Source: Eubacteriales bacterium
GTDB lineage: Bacteria > Bacillota > Clostridia > Oscillospirales > Oscillospiraceae
DNA length: 64,000 bases
Direction: 5' to 3'
Assembly (NCBI GenBank): GCA_030536255.1
Contig: JAUNQI010000002.1
Location: 62,001 to 126,000, forward strand
This document shows positions 1 to 8,212 of the stretch, piece by piece. Each line of letters opens with the position of its first letter. Positions within the stretch are counted from its first letter, which is position 1. The notes beneath the pieces are model-generated. The model was not told the DNA's origin. It worked only from the letters and a program-made list of their open reading frames with translations, and did no database searches. The translations under genes were made by a program, and so were the position numbers.

Positions 1-51
1 CTAAGGAACTGATGATTTTGCCTGTGTAATAATACCTGATAAGAAGAAAAC

Positions 52-96
52 AGGAAAAATACAGCGATAAACTCAGGATCAGGAGTTTATCGCTGT
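52..96 (-). terminator. Intrinsic terminator of the lipoprotein gene
   Basis: Perfect 14-bp inverted repeat (61-74 against 83-96) with an 8-nt loop. Read on the minus strand it is followed by a T-rich run at 60-52. It lies about 60 nt beyond the stop of the minus-strand lipoprotein gene. Confidence 0.8.
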
Positions 97-157
97 AAAA
101 CTTTCGTGGGAAAAGGACCCAGCAATATTTAACGGGTATGATATGACAGAATTTTCA

Positions 158-880
158 TCAGCCGATATTTAATGAACAGGATGCGCTGCCGAGAACTTTT
201 CGATTCAGAAAGTCATTATAAATTTCAACGGATACGTCCACGGGATCACTGGAAGAGGTAAGATATCCGTAGACGCACTTAATGGACTGTCCGGATTTGA
301 CCGCTTTTGTGAAATTGTATCCCAATCCGTCAAACGTAGACTGATCCATGACGACGCCATCGCCTTCCAGCACTTTCCCGTTCTGGGTGACCCGGATATT
401 TGCAACATGAGAGAAAGGCGTTTCCTCAGGATTATTATTTGTGAACTTAAATGCCACGACAACAACGTCAGCACCGGTATAATCCTGATCTTTCTTTGCT
501 GACAGAACTTCTATGGAGTATCCGCCGCCTTCCGCCACGCATCCGGACGAGGCATCTGCTGCCGGCTTAGATCCTGTATCCTGAACTGCGGGAGATTGAG
601 CGGGGATCTCCGCCGGAGCAGAGTTCTGAAGGGGAACAGGAGTAACGATGGGAAGAGGAGCACTCTTTTCAGACGGCAACTCTTCCAGCTGAGAAGTGAG
701 AACCCCGGCGGCCTCCTGTGCTGAAGGAACAGCGGACGGGATTTCGGGAGCGGAAGCCTGTTCTGAAGGAACGGCTGGCTGGGGAGTAACCGAAACAACG
801 GTCATATTTTTAGAGCTGCCGCAGGAAGCAAAGCAGAAAAACACGGCGATGATACAAAAAACAGAAAGTATTCTTTTCAT
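158..880 (-). CDS. Secreted lipoprotein with DUF5067/DUF4352-like immunoglobulin-type domain
   Basis: A 240-residue predicted lipoprotein. The start at 880 is chosen because an AAGGAG box lies just upstream (about 895-900) and the product opens with a signal peptide ending in a lipobox F-A-S-C (Cys20); the reading frame stays open further upstream but shows no plausible gene. A Pro/Ser/Ala/Glu-rich low-complexity linker (about residues 30-115) leads to a compact beta-rich domain (about 120-240) with a 'VVVVAFKFTNNN' strand, typical of DUF5067/DUF4352 proteins. The family is extracytoplasmic and of unknown function. It is divergent from the carboxypeptidase gene. Lipoprotein call is firm; domain family is from pattern recognition. 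Confidence 0.8.
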   Translation of the reverse strand: MKRILSVFCIIAVFFCFASCGSSKNMTVVSVTPQPAVPSEQASAPEIPSAVPSAQEAAGVLTSQLEELPSEKSAPLPIVTPVPLQNSAPAEIPAQSPAVQDTGSKPAADASSGCVAEGGGYSIEVLSAKKDQDYTGADVVVVAFKFTNNNPEETPFSHVANIRVTQNGKVLEGDGVVMDQSTFDGLGYNFTKAVKSGQSIKCVYGYLTSSSDPVDVSVEIYNDFLNRKVLGSASCSLNIG

Positions 881-957
881 TATAATAATATATTCTCCTT
901 TGTGCAGATGAAGTTTGGTCTGTATGGTAATACGCAGAAGAAAGAGGTTTGTTACAT

Positions 958-986
958 TTGACTTTGCAGAAGGATAAATGTATAAT
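958..986 (+). promoter_or_regulatory. Sigma-A promoter for the D,D-carboxypeptidase gene
   Basis: TTGACT at 958-963 and TATAAT at 981-986 with a 17-nt spacer. The predicted transcription start near 993 gives a leader of about 44 nt before the ATG at 1037. Confidence 0.8.
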
Positions 987-1036
987 CGTACGAAAATATT
1001 GTGCATTATTGTATTATTCATAATAAAGGATGTCAA

Positions 1037-2836
1037 ATGAAAAAAACAGGAATAATTACAGCTGTATTGACTGTTTGTCTGATCTTCTCCATCTGTGCTC
1101 CGGCAGCTTCGGCAGTTGATGCTCCGAGGCTGAAAAGCTCGGATGCATATCTGGTAGTTGATATGAAAACCGGAACAGAGCTGATAGAACTGAACCCGGA
1201 TATGCAGCACTCAATAGCGAGTCTTACAAAAATAATGACCTGTCTTCTGGCGGTTGAAGCCGTTGAAAACGGTACGGTAAGTCTTGAAGATATGGTGACT
1301 GCACAGGACGACTGTTTACAGGGTCTTGACGTATCCAGCTCGAATGCGGGAATCACTCCGGGTGAAACGATGTCCTTCAAGGATCTGCTTTACTGTGCAC
1401 TCGTTCATTCCGCCAATGACGCCTGCAATGTTATCGCTACTCATATTTCAGGCAGCATCGGCGAATTCGTGAGAAAAATGAACGCGCGTGCCGCGGAGCT
1501 CGGATGTGAAAACACGCAATTTGTCGATACAGACGGAATGCTGAACAGAAGTGAGGGACATTACTCATCTCCGAGAGATCTTTACAAAATAACCAGCGAA
1601 GCGCTGAAGCATCCGCTGTTTGCCCAGATTTGCGGAACAGCGGATTATACTGTTTCCGCAACCAATAAGAGGGAGGCGTTTGAGGTCCATAATTCAAACG
1701 CGCTCATGTCCACAAAGGGTATTTACGGAGACCAGTATATCTATTCCGGGGTTTCCGGAGTAAAAACCGGATTTACGAAGCCTGCCGGGTACTGCCTTAT
1801 TTCCGTATGCACGAGGAACAACGAATCCGTAATGTGCATTGTGCTCGGCTGCAACGGTCCGCTTACCTATACGTTTGCGGGAGAATATCAGAACTTTCAG
1901 GACTCCATAACGCTTTATGACTGGGCATTTGCAAACTTTGAGAGCCGCACGGTATTTCTTGCCGGGGAACCGCTCAAAAGGGTCAGCGTTCAGTTCGCGA
2001 AGGACAACGGAACGGTTGCTCTGTGTCCGGATGAAAGTCTGAATCTTTTCCTTTCCAAAGAGATAACCGACAAGGATATTGTTGTTGATATTCATCCGGA
2101 TGAAGGGAAGCTGGTTGCTCCGATTCTCGAAGGTCAGGAGCTCGGTTATGCCGATGTATATATTGCAGGGGAAAAGAGAACAACGGTAAGAATGGTTGCC
2201 GATGCTTCCGTGGAGATGGAGAAGAGCGAGCTGATAAAGGCCAGAATAAAGGAATTCTTCTCATCAACCGGATTTAAGATCGCAGTTGCAGTAATTATTT
2301 CCGTGATCGTTTTGTTCTTTGTTTACAGAAGCTATAAAAAGGTTATCAGAAGGAAAAAACTGCAATTCAGGATCCAGGAACGTGACAGAGCAAAGTGGAC
2401 AGAGCAGAATGCCGTATATGCTGCCAGAGAAGACGCCCGCCGCAGGGCAGACCCGGAAGAGATGAGACGGCAGAAGCAGTACAGCCAGAGACAGACTCCT
2501 GTTCAGCAGCAGGTACGCCGAAGAAGCTATGATGAATATGAGCGTACGAATAACGGAAGAACTGCCCCTGCTCAGGCAACTTCTCGGCAGGAGAGAGAAA
2601 ATTCAAATCAGCCGACCCCACAGAGAAAAATCCCAATTGAGCGGGTCGAAGTGCAGAGGGCTGCTCCGGAACGCAGGCCGGTTTCTCAGCGACCGATGGA
2701 AAGGACAGCTCACCCAGATACACGAACGGAGGAAATGCCGAGAAAGAAACCGGTTGTCTATGAAGGCAGGCAGGAGAGAAATCGTGTTCCGGATGAAGAG
2801 TATAATCTGGATGATATCATGAATTCATTCAAATGA
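1037..2836 (+). CDS. Serine-type D-Ala-D-Ala carboxypeptidase (DacF/PBP5 family) with long cytosolic tail
   Basis: A 599-residue penicillin-binding protein that trims the terminal D-alanine from peptidoglycan stem peptides. It has an N-terminal signal peptide (1-27), then the S11 peptidase domain with SxxK at S62-L-T-K65, SxN at S125-A-N127 and KTG at 243-245, followed by a PBP5-C-like region. A transmembrane helix at about 412-431 is followed by 'RRKK' and a 168-residue tail rich in Arg, Gln and Glu. DacA-type enzymes usually end in a short amphipathic anchor, so the predicted cytosolic tail is unusual. The start at 1037 follows an AAAGGA box; a further-upstream in-frame start would lack one. 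The NUDIX and biotin-ligase genes follow closely. Confidence 0.95.
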   Translation: MKKTGIITAVLTVCLIFSICAPAASAVDAPRLKSSDAYLVVDMKTGTELIELNPDMQHSIASLTKIMTCLLAVEAVENGTVSLEDMVTAQDDCLQGLDVSSSNAGITPGETMSFKDLLYCALVHSANDACNVIATHISGSIGEFVRKMNARAAELGCENTQFVDTDGMLNRSEGHYSSPRDLYKITSEALKHPLFAQICGTADYTVSATNKREAFEVHNSNALMSTKGIYGDQYIYSGVSGVKTGFTKPAGYCLISVCTRNNESVMCIVLGCNGPLTYTFAGEYQNFQDSITLYDWAFANFESRTVFLAGEPLKRVSVQFAKDNGTVALCPDESLNLFLSKEITDKDIVVDIHPDEGKLVAPILEGQELGYADVYIAGEKRTTVRMVADASVEMEKSELIKARIKEFFSSTGFKIAVAVIISVIVLFFVYRSYKKVIRRKKLQFRIQERDRAKWTEQNAVYAAREDARRRADPEEMRRQKQYSQRQTPVQQQVRRRSYDEYERTNNGRTAPAQATSRQERENSNQPTPQRKIPIERVEVQRAAPERRPVSQRPMERTAHPDTRTEEMPRKKPVVYEGRQERNRVPDEEYNLDDIMNSFK

Positions 2837-2870
2837 TATATTATATATAGTAGAATAAGAAGGTTCAGCA

Positions 2871-3437
2871 ATGAAATTTGATCTTGATTCAGAAATGAAA
2901 GAGCTCCGCGAAATTAAGCTTTCTTCGGAAGATGTTTTTAAGGGAGTCATCCTAGATGTCAAAAAGGATACCGTTCGCCTGCCGAACGGGAATACCAGCG
3001 GAAGAGAAGTGATCCGCCATGTCGGAGCGGTTTGCGTTATTCCCATAACAGAAAATGGGGAGGTTATCGTAGAGCGTCAGTACAGATATCCCTATGACAC
3101 GGTGATTACAGAGATTCCAGCAGGAAAGCTTGACAGCAAGCAGGAGGACAGACTTTCCGCTGCGAAACGTGAGCTTCGGGAAGAAACCGGACTGACTGCG
3201 GATGAATGGACAAATCTGGGCGGCTTTTATCCGGCAGCGGCTTACAGCGATGAATATATTACAATGTATATGGCAACAAAGCTCCACGAAGGAGCACGGG
3301 AGCTGGATGAGGATGAATTTCTTGACGTTGTGAAGATTCCCATTGAAGAGCTGATTGAAGATGTTATGTGCGGTAATATTCCGGACGCAAAAACACAGAC
3401 GGCAATTCTGAAGGCTGCGAGGATCCTTGGAAAGTAA
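2871..3437 (+). CDS. nudF: NUDIX hydrolase, ADP-ribose pyrophosphatase type
   Basis: 188 residues, the usual size of ADP-ribose pyrophosphatases, which hydrolyse ADP-ribose to AMP and ribose 5-phosphate. The NUDIX box runs from G85 to L108 and ends in the canonical R-E-L-R-E-E-T-G. One residue more than usual lies between the leading Gly and the first Glu. The upstream 'VERQYRYP' strand is typical of the ADP-ribose branch. AGAAGG precedes the ATG. The gene starts 34 nt after the carboxypeptidase and its last codons overlap the biotin-ligase start, so the genes are likely co-transcribed. Exact substrate is inferred from the family. Confidence 0.88.
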   Translation: MKFDLDSEMKELREIKLSSEDVFKGVILDVKKDTVRLPNGNTSGREVIRHVGAVCVIPITENGEVIVERQYRYPYDTVITEIPAGKLDSKQEDRLSAAKRELREETGLTADEWTNLGGFYPAAAYSDEYITMYMATKLHEGARELDEDEFLDVVKIPIEELIEDVMCGNIPDAKTQTAILKAARILGK

Positions 3438-4191
3438 AAGAAAAGCGAAAATAATATATCTCGATTCCGTTGACTCAACGAATACATACCTGAAAAACAT
3501 GGCTTTAAACGGAGCGGAAAACGGGACAGCGGTAATTGCCTTAAAACAGACGGCAGGCCGGGGGAGAACAGGAAATTCGTTTGTAAGCGATGAAGGCGGG
3601 CTTTATTTGTCTGTGCTCATCGATACGCATTGTCTTGAAATTCCGGAAACAACGGCACTTACGTCATGCACGGCGGTTGCAGTGGCGCATGCCCTGAAAG
3701 ACGCTGTCGGTATCACTCCGGGGATCAAATGGGTCAATGATATGATCCTGAATGAAAAAAAGCTCGGGGGGATCCTTGTTGAAGCCGGGAGAATAGCGGA
3801 CGGAAGGATTCCGTATGTTGTAGCGGGAATAGGGATCAATGTGAATCAGGGAAGGTTTCCGGAAACCATAGCCGGAATGGCGGCTTCCATCCGCCGCGAA
3901 ACGGGAGAGAAGTATCCTGTCGATGCAGTATCCGGAGCAATCATTGCTCGGATGGATGAACTGATCACGAATATTTCTTCAAATAATCTCGGCGGTTATC
4001 TCAAAGAATACAGAGAGTTGTGCGTTACGGTCGGAAGAACCGTTGTTTTTGAAAGGAACGGACAGATCATAACCGCCGAAGCAAAAAAAATAACCGAAGA
4101 CTATGGTCTTCTTGTGACGTATCGGGATGGAACGGAAGAGATTCTCCGCTGCGGAGACGTTCATGTCCGGGGACTGGAAGGCTATGTTTGA
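3427..4191 (+). CDS. birA: Biotin--[acetyl-CoA-carboxylase] ligase without DNA-binding domain
   Basis: 254 residues that activate biotin as biotinyl-AMP and attach it to a carboxyl-carrier lysine. The biotin/adenylate loop 'GRGRTGN' is at about 44-50, the catalytic segment reads K-W-V-N-D rather than the common K-W-P-N-D, and a BPL-C SH3-like domain ends the protein. There is no N-terminal winged helix, so this is the monofunctional class that does not repress transcription. The likely start is TTG at 3427, inside the last codons of the NUDIX gene and after a weak GAGG box at about 3419-3422, suggesting translational coupling. Confidence 0.92.
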   Translation: MESKRKAKIIYLDSVDSTNTYLKNMALNGAENGTAVIALKQTAGRGRTGNSFVSDEGGLYLSVLIDTHCLEIPETTALTSCTAVAVAHALKDAVGITPGIKWVNDMILNEKKLGGILVEAGRIADGRIPYVVAGIGINVNQGRFPETIAGMAASIRRETGEKYPVDAVSGAIIARMDELITNISSNNLGGYLKEYRELCVTVGRTVVFERNGQIITAEAKKITEDYGLLVTYRDGTEEILRCGDVHVRGLEGYV

Positions 4192-4218
4192 CCGAAACAA
4201 TTTTACAGAGAGAAAACA

Positions 4219-4263
4219 GCATTATTTTACAGAAAAAAATAAAAAATATCTGTAAAATAATGC
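4219..4263. promoter_or_regulatory. Perfect 14-bp inverted repeat abutting the S10 promoter
   Basis: Arms 4219-4232 and 4250-4263 are exact inverse complements around a 17-nt loop of only A and T. The right arm ends one base before the -35 hexamer at 4264. Arm centres are 31 bp apart, about three helical turns. It could be an operator or an A/T-rich activating element; it is too A/U-rich to be a convincing terminator for birA. Confidence 0.5.
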
Positions 4264-4292
4264 TTGACTTTCCTTTTGGGATTTAGTATAAT
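4264..4292 (+). promoter_or_regulatory. Promoter of the S10-spc-alpha superoperon
   Basis: TTGACT at 4264-4269 and TATAAT at 4287-4292, 17-nt spacer. Predicted start near 4299, 280 nt before rpsJ. Confidence 0.88.
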
Positions 4293-4299
4293 ACTCAAG

Positions 4300-4461
4300 C
4301 CTGCGTGAGTGGGCGAACTATGCGATGAAGCGGGAGATTGCTCGCAAAGCGAGGTAACTTCCGTGGAGTATGTCCGGTATCGGAGTCCTTCCGGTACGCA
4401 ATCGGGCGGCTGGAGATTCATGCGAGCTTCCGAAGGAAGCGTATATCGCAGGAACGTGGAT
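4300..4461 (+). promoter_or_regulatory. Structured S10 leader (putative attenuation sensor)
   Basis: Long-range helix between CCTGCG (4300-4305) and CGCAGG (4447-4452) would enclose the whole leader. Inside are at least two perfect hairpins: CTCGC-AAA-GCGAG (4341-4353) and GCTTCC-GAA-GGAAGC (4426-4440). The element sits exactly between the promoter and the leader terminator, the architecture of a cis-acting attenuator. I see no start codon with a ribosome site inside it. The ligand is unknown; a ribosomal protein such as L4 is a guess by analogy with E. coli. Confidence 0.6.
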
Positions 4462-4490
4462 AAACCGGCCCAAAAGCCGGTTTGTTTTTT
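4462..4490 (+). terminator. Intrinsic terminator inside the S10 leader (attenuator)
   Basis: Perfect 8-bp stem AAACCGGC (4462-4469) / GCCGGTTT (4476-4483) with loop CCAAAA, then GTTTTTT. It lies downstream of the strong promoter and about 90 nt upstream of rpsJ, so it would stop superoperon transcription unless read through. Confidence 0.82.
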
Positions 4491-4581
4491 CGGATCTGGT
4501 CTGATACGCACGGCAGCGTGTATGAAAAACTTCATCCGTACGCACAGTGAAAAACGTACGAAAAAAAGGAGAAACTAAAAC

Positions 4582-4899
4582 ATGGCAGCAACCGCAAAGA
4601 ACATGATTCGTATCCGTCTGAAGGCATACGATCACCAGCTCATCGACAAGGCCGCAGAGACCATCGTTGAGGCAGCAAAACGCACAGACGCAAAGGTCTC
4701 CGGACCGATCCCCCTTCCCACCAAGACTGAGATAGTCACGATCCTTCGCGCAGTTCATAAGTACAAAGACAGCCGTGAGCAGTTCGAGCGCAGAACTCAC
4801 AAGCGCCTTATCGATATTATGAACCCGACCCAGAAAACTGTTGAAGCTCTTATGAGCCTCGAAGTTCCCGCAGGCGTAGAAATCGAAATAAAGCTTTAA
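4582..4899 (+). CDS. rpsJ: 30S ribosomal protein S10
   Basis: 105 residues, standard S10 length; also known in bacteria as NusE, the NusB partner in antitermination. Recognisable segments are '[14 protein letters not shown]' near the N-terminus and the '[16 protein letters not shown]' loop. AAAGGAG (4565-4571) precedes the ATG by 10 nt. First gene of the superoperon, behind the attenuated leader. Confidence 0.99.
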   Translation: MAATAKNMIRIRLKAYDHQLIDKAAETIVEAAKRTDAKVSGPIPLPTKTEIVTILRAVHKYKDSREQFERRTHKRLIDIMNPTQKTVEALMSLEVPAGVEIEIKL

Positions 4900-5030
4900 T
4901 CGATTATCTACTTAATTAGTATTGACCCGTATTCCGCAGCTTGCGTATGCGGATGGGTTAAGTTGCCAGCCTCCGCCCGTACCCAATGCGCGGCATGCTA
5001 GGTAACCAATAACCGTTAGGAGGAAATAGA
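4900..5030 (+). promoter_or_regulatory. Structured rpsJ-rplC intergenic region
   Basis: A 131-nt gap, whereas neighbouring genes are 0-20 nt apart. Two nested stems can be drawn: ACCC/GGGT (4925-4928, 4955-4958) enclosing TCCGCA/TGCGGA (4933-4938, 4948-4953); and GTTGCC/GGTAAC (4962-4967, 5001-5006) enclosing AGC/GCT and CCGC/GCGG. No start codon, U-tract or clear promoter lies in it. A site for L3- or L4-mediated control is plausible but unproven. Confidence 0.5.
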
Positions 5031-5759
5031 ATGAAGAAAGCCATAATTGGCAAAAAGGTCGGCATGACTCAGATTTTTGACGAAGCCGGCAAAGTCATTC
5101 CTGTAACCGTCATTGAAGCCGGTCCCTGTGTTGTCACGGCAAAGATGACAGAGGAAAAGGAAGGCTACAAAGCAGTACAGCTCGGTTACGAAGAAGTATC
5201 CGAAAAGAAGCTCACCAAGCCTGAGCAGGGCCATCTCAAAAAGGCCGGCGTAGGCATGATGAAACACCTCAAGGAGTTCCGCCTCGCTGAGACCGACAAG
5301 CTCGAAGTCGGCGATGTGATCAAGGCAGACATCTTTGCCGAGGGCGACAAGGTCGACGTTACCGGCACCAGCAAGGGTCATGGTTACGCAGGCGTTGTAA
5401 AGCGCTACGGTCAGGGACGTACTCCTACCAGCCACGGCGGCGGTCCTGTTCACCGTCATGCAGGCTCTATGGGCTCCAGCACGGATCCTTCCCGTATTTT
5501 CCCGGGAAAGAGACAGGCAGGTCATATGGGCGTTGATCAGGTCACTGTTCAGAACCTGGACATCGTCAAGGTTGATGCAGAGCTCAACCTCATCGCTATC
5601 CGCGGCGCCGTTCCCGGCCCGAAGGGAAGCTTGGTTTACATTAAGGATACCGCAAAGGTTCAGCCCGTCAAGAAGGGCGAGGCAGCCGGTATCTCCCTCA
5701 ACCCGCAGAAGGCTTCTGCTCGTGTCAACCCGCAGAAAGCATCCGCAAGAAACAAGTAA
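5031..5759 (+). CDS. rplC: 50S ribosomal protein L3
   Basis: 242 residues; one of the early assembly proteins of 23S rRNA, reaching the peptidyl-transferase centre. The 'GKKVGMTQIF' N-terminus and the 'RQAGHMGVDQVTVQNL' loop are diagnostic. The protein is longer than the common ~210 residues because of a C-terminal tail containing a direct repeat of N-P-Q-K-A-S-A-R. AGGAGG precedes the ATG. Confidence 0.99.
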   Translation: MKKAIIGKKVGMTQIFDEAGKVIPVTVIEAGPCVVTAKMTEEKEGYKAVQLGYEEVSEKKLTKPEQGHLKKAGVGMMKHLKEFRLAETDKLEVGDVIKADIFAEGDKVDVTGTSKGHGYAGVVKRYGQGRTPTSHGGGPVHRHAGSMGSSTDPSRIFPGKRQAGHMGVDQVTVQNLDIVKVDAELNLIAIRGAVPGPKGSLVYIKDTAKVQPVKKGEAAGISLNPQKASARVNPQKASARNK

Positions 5760-5778
5760 AGAAAGGAGAGCAGCATAA

Positions 5779-6402
5779 ATGCCTAAAGCAAAAGTTTTCA
5801 ACATGGCCGGTAAAGAAATCGGCGAGATCGAGCTCTCCGAAGCAATTTTCGGTATTGAGCCGAACAAGAGCGTTCTCCATGATTCCGTTAAGAATCATCT
5901 GGCAAATTGCCGTCAGGGCACACAGAGCGCACTTACCAAGGGCGAAGTTGACTTCACCACCAAAAAGCCCTGGCGTCAGAAGGGCACAGGCCGTGCACGT
6001 GCCGGTTACGCAGGATCTCCTGTGTGGACGCACGGCGGCATAGCTTTTGCTCCCAAGCCGCGTGACTACAGCTACACGCTCAACAAGAAGGTCAGAAGAC
6101 TTGCAATGAAGTCCGCTCTTTCCGCAAAGGCAGCTGAGAACGAGATCGTTGTTATTGACGGCCTTAAGATGGAAGAGATCAAGACCAAGGTCTTCAAGCA
6201 GTTCCTTAACAATGTAGGCATCGAGAAGAAGGCTCTCGTTGTTACTGAAGCTGTTGATGAGAAGGTTGTTAAGTCTGCCCGCAACATCCCCGGTGTTGAG
6301 ACAACGACTGCAACAGTCCTCAGCCCCTACATGATTCTGACAAACGGAGTTATGGTAGTTGACAAGGCCGCTCTTGCAAAGATTGAGGAGGTGTTCGCCT
6401 GA
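5779..6402 (+). CDS. rplD: 50S ribosomal protein L4
   Basis: 207 residues. The extended exit-tunnel loop contains 'KPWRQKGTGRARAG' (about 64-77), the hallmark of L4. In E. coli L4 represses its own operon at the S10 leader; whether it does so here is unknown, but the structured leader makes it a candidate. The stop codon overlaps the rplW start by one base (TGATG). Confidence 0.99.
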   Translation: MPKAKVFNMAGKEIGEIELSEAIFGIEPNKSVLHDSVKNHLANCRQGTQSALTKGEVDFTTKKPWRQKGTGRARAGYAGSPVWTHGGIAFAPKPRDYSYTLNKKVRRLAMKSALSAKAAENEIVVIDGLKMEEIKTKVFKQFLNNVGIEKKALVVTEAVDEKVVKSARNIPGVETTTATVLSPYMILTNGVMVVDKAALAKIEEVFA

Positions 6403-6698
6403 TGAAGACAGCATACGATATAGTTATTCGCCCGATCATCACCGAGCAGTCCATGGAAGATCTGGACATCAAAAAGTATGCATTCGAAGTCGCAAAGAAT
6501 GCAACCAAGATCGAGATAAAGAAAGCTGTTGAGGAAATCTTCGGCGTTACCGTTATCAAGATCACCACTCAGAACATTCACGGTAAGCAGAAGCGTCAGG
6601 GTGCATACCCCGCAGGTAGAACTGCTTCCTGGAAAAAGGCCGTCGTAAAGCTCAGTGCTGACTCCAAGAATATTGAGCTGTTCGAAGGCATGGCATAA
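6402..6698 (+). CDS. rplW: 50S ribosomal protein L23
   Basis: 98 residues; lies at the tunnel exit and docks trigger factor and SRP. The N-terminal 'YDIVIRPIITEQSM' and the 'VIKITTQNIHGKQKRQG' loop identify it. The start ATG shares its A with the rplD stop, indicating coupled translation. Confidence 0.98.
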   Translation: MKTAYDIVIRPIITEQSMEDLDIKKYAFEVAKNATKIEIKKAVEEIFGVTVIKITTQNIHGKQKRQGAYPAGRTASWKKAVVKLSADSKNIELFEGMA

Positions 6699-6711
6699 GG
6701 AGGATTGAAGA

Positions 6712-7548
6712 ATGTCTATTAAAGTTTACAGACCGACTACTCCTGGCCGCAGAGGAATGACAGTCTCCGGCTTTGACGGCGTTGAGAAGCATGTTCGCCC
6801 CGAGAAGGCTCTGACTGAGGTTCTGAAAAAGAACTCCGGCCGCAACAGCTACGGCCGCATCACCGTCCGCCACAAGGGCGGCGGAAACAGACAGAAATAC
6901 CGCGTTATCGATTTCAAGCGCAGCAGAGTTGACGAGGATGCAAAAGTCCTTCGCCTTGAGTATGACCCGAACCGCAGCGCATTCATCGCTCTCTGTGAGT
7001 ATGCAGACGGCGAGCGCACCTACATTCTTGCTCCTGTAGGCCTTGCAGCAGGCGACACAGTCGTTTCCGGTGCAGGCGCAGACATCAAGCCGGGCAATGC
7101 TCTTCCTCTTGCAAACATTCCTGTCGGTACGATCATTCACAACATTGAGCTCTACCCCGGTAAGGGTGCTCAGCTTGTCCGTTCAGCCGGCGTTTCCGCA
7201 CAGCTCATGGCAAAGGAAAACGGAATGGCAACAGTTCGTCTTCCCTCCGGTGAGATGCGCAAGATCCGTCTCAACTGCATGGCAACGATCGGTCAGGTCG
7301 GAAATGTTGACCACGCTAACGTTCACTACGGCAAAGCCGGACGTATCCGCCACATGGGTATTCGCCCGACGGTCCGCGGCTCTGTTATGAACCCGAATGA
7401 CCACCCCCACGGTGGTGGTGAAGGCAAAGCTCCTGTCGGCCGTCCCGGCCCTGTTACTCCTTGGGGTAAGCCTGCACTCGGTTATAAGACCCGCAAGACT
7501 AAGAACCGCACCGATAAGTTCATAGTCAAGCGCCGCAACGCAAAGTAA
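6712..7548 (+). CDS. rplB: 50S ribosomal protein L2
   Basis: 278 residues, standard length; needed for subunit joining and peptidyl transfer. The signature '[20 protein letters not shown]' with the conserved active-site-proximal histidine is intact. AAGGAGG lies ahead of the start, 13 nt after rplW. Confidence 0.99.
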   Translation: MSIKVYRPTTPGRRGMTVSGFDGVEKHVRPEKALTEVLKKNSGRNSYGRITVRHKGGGNRQKYRVIDFKRSRVDEDAKVLRLEYDPNRSAFIALCEYADGERTYILAPVGLAAGDTVVSGAGADIKPGNALPLANIPVGTIIHNIELYPGKGAQLVRSAGVSAQLMAKENGMATVRLPSGEMRKIRLNCMATIGQVGNVDHANVHYGKAGRIRHMGIRPTVRGSVMNPNDHPHGGGEGKAPVGRPGPVTPWGKPALGYKTRKTKNRTDKFIVKRRNAK

Positions 7549-7562
7549 GGAGGGAATAGTTA

Positions 7563-7835
7563 ATGAGCAGAAGTATTAAGAAAGGCCCCTTCGCCGCTCC
7601 CGAGCTGCTGAAGAGAGTCGATGAAATGAATAAGACCGGCAACAAGCAGGTCGTAAAGACATGGTCCCGTTCTTCTACCATATTCCCGTCCTTCGTCGGA
7701 CACACGATCGCTGTTCATGACGGCCGCCGTCATGTTCCCGTGTATGTCACTGAAGACATGGTCGGCCACAAGCTCGGCGAGTTTGCTCCGACCCGTACCT
7801 TCCGCGGTCACTCCGGAAGCAAGACCGCAAAGTGA
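7563..7835 (+). CDS. rpsS: 30S ribosomal protein S19
   Basis: 90 residues. '[10 protein letters not shown]' at the start and '[15 protein letters not shown]' near the end are typical. It binds the 30S head near the A-site finger, in complex with S13. Fourteen nt after rplB. Confidence 0.99.
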   Translation: MSRSIKKGPFAAPELLKRVDEMNKTGNKQVVKTWSRSSTIFPSFVGHTIAVHDGRRHVPVYVTEDMVGHKLGEFAPTRTFRGHSGSKTAK

Positions 7836-7846
7836 GGAGATAAAAG

Positions 7847-8194
7847 ATGGACGAAAAGAAAATTGCATTTGCTGAGCATAAATATGCCCGCATTTCTCCC
7901 CGCAAGGTCGAGATTATCTGCAACATGATCCGCGGTAAGGACGCAAAGCTTGCTCTCGCTCTGATGGAGAACACTCCTAAGGCTGGCTGCGAGCTCATGA
8001 TTAAGGTTCTTAAGAGCGCCATGGCAAACGCAGAGAACAACTTTGAAATGGATCCCGAGAAGCTTTATGTTTGCACCACTTATGCCGGTGCAGGTCCGAT
8101 CCTCAAGAGAGGCAGACCCAGAGCTCAGGGACGCATGTTCCGCATTAACAAGCGTACAAGCCACATCTACATTGCAGTGGCTGAGAGAGAATAA
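7847..8194 (+). CDS. rplV: 50S ribosomal protein L22
   Basis: 115 residues. The N-terminal 'YARISPRKVEIICNMIRGK' and the tunnel-lining hairpin 'KRGRPRAQGRMFRINKRTSH' identify L22. Eleven nt after rpsS. Confidence 0.99.
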   Translation: MDEKKIAFAEHKYARISPRKVEIICNMIRGKDAKLALALMENTPKAGCELMIKVLKSAMANAENNFEMDPEKLYVCTTYAGAGPILKRGRPRAQGRMFRINKRTSHIYIAVAERE

Positions 8195-8212
8195 GGGAAG
8201 GAGGCAGAATTA

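Noticed and set aside
4462-4490. Leader hairpin read as the terminator of birA
   Set aside because: A consensus promoter and a ~160-nt structured leader lie between birA and the hairpin, so it terminates the S10 transcript rather than the upstream one.
4309-4578. 89-residue open frame in the S10 leader
   Set aside because: It runs through the leader helices and the terminator and has no ribosome site; regulatory RNA explains the segment better.
5016-6414. Long minus-strand open frames under rplC and rplD
   Set aside because: Antisense shadows caused by biased codon use in ribosomal genes.
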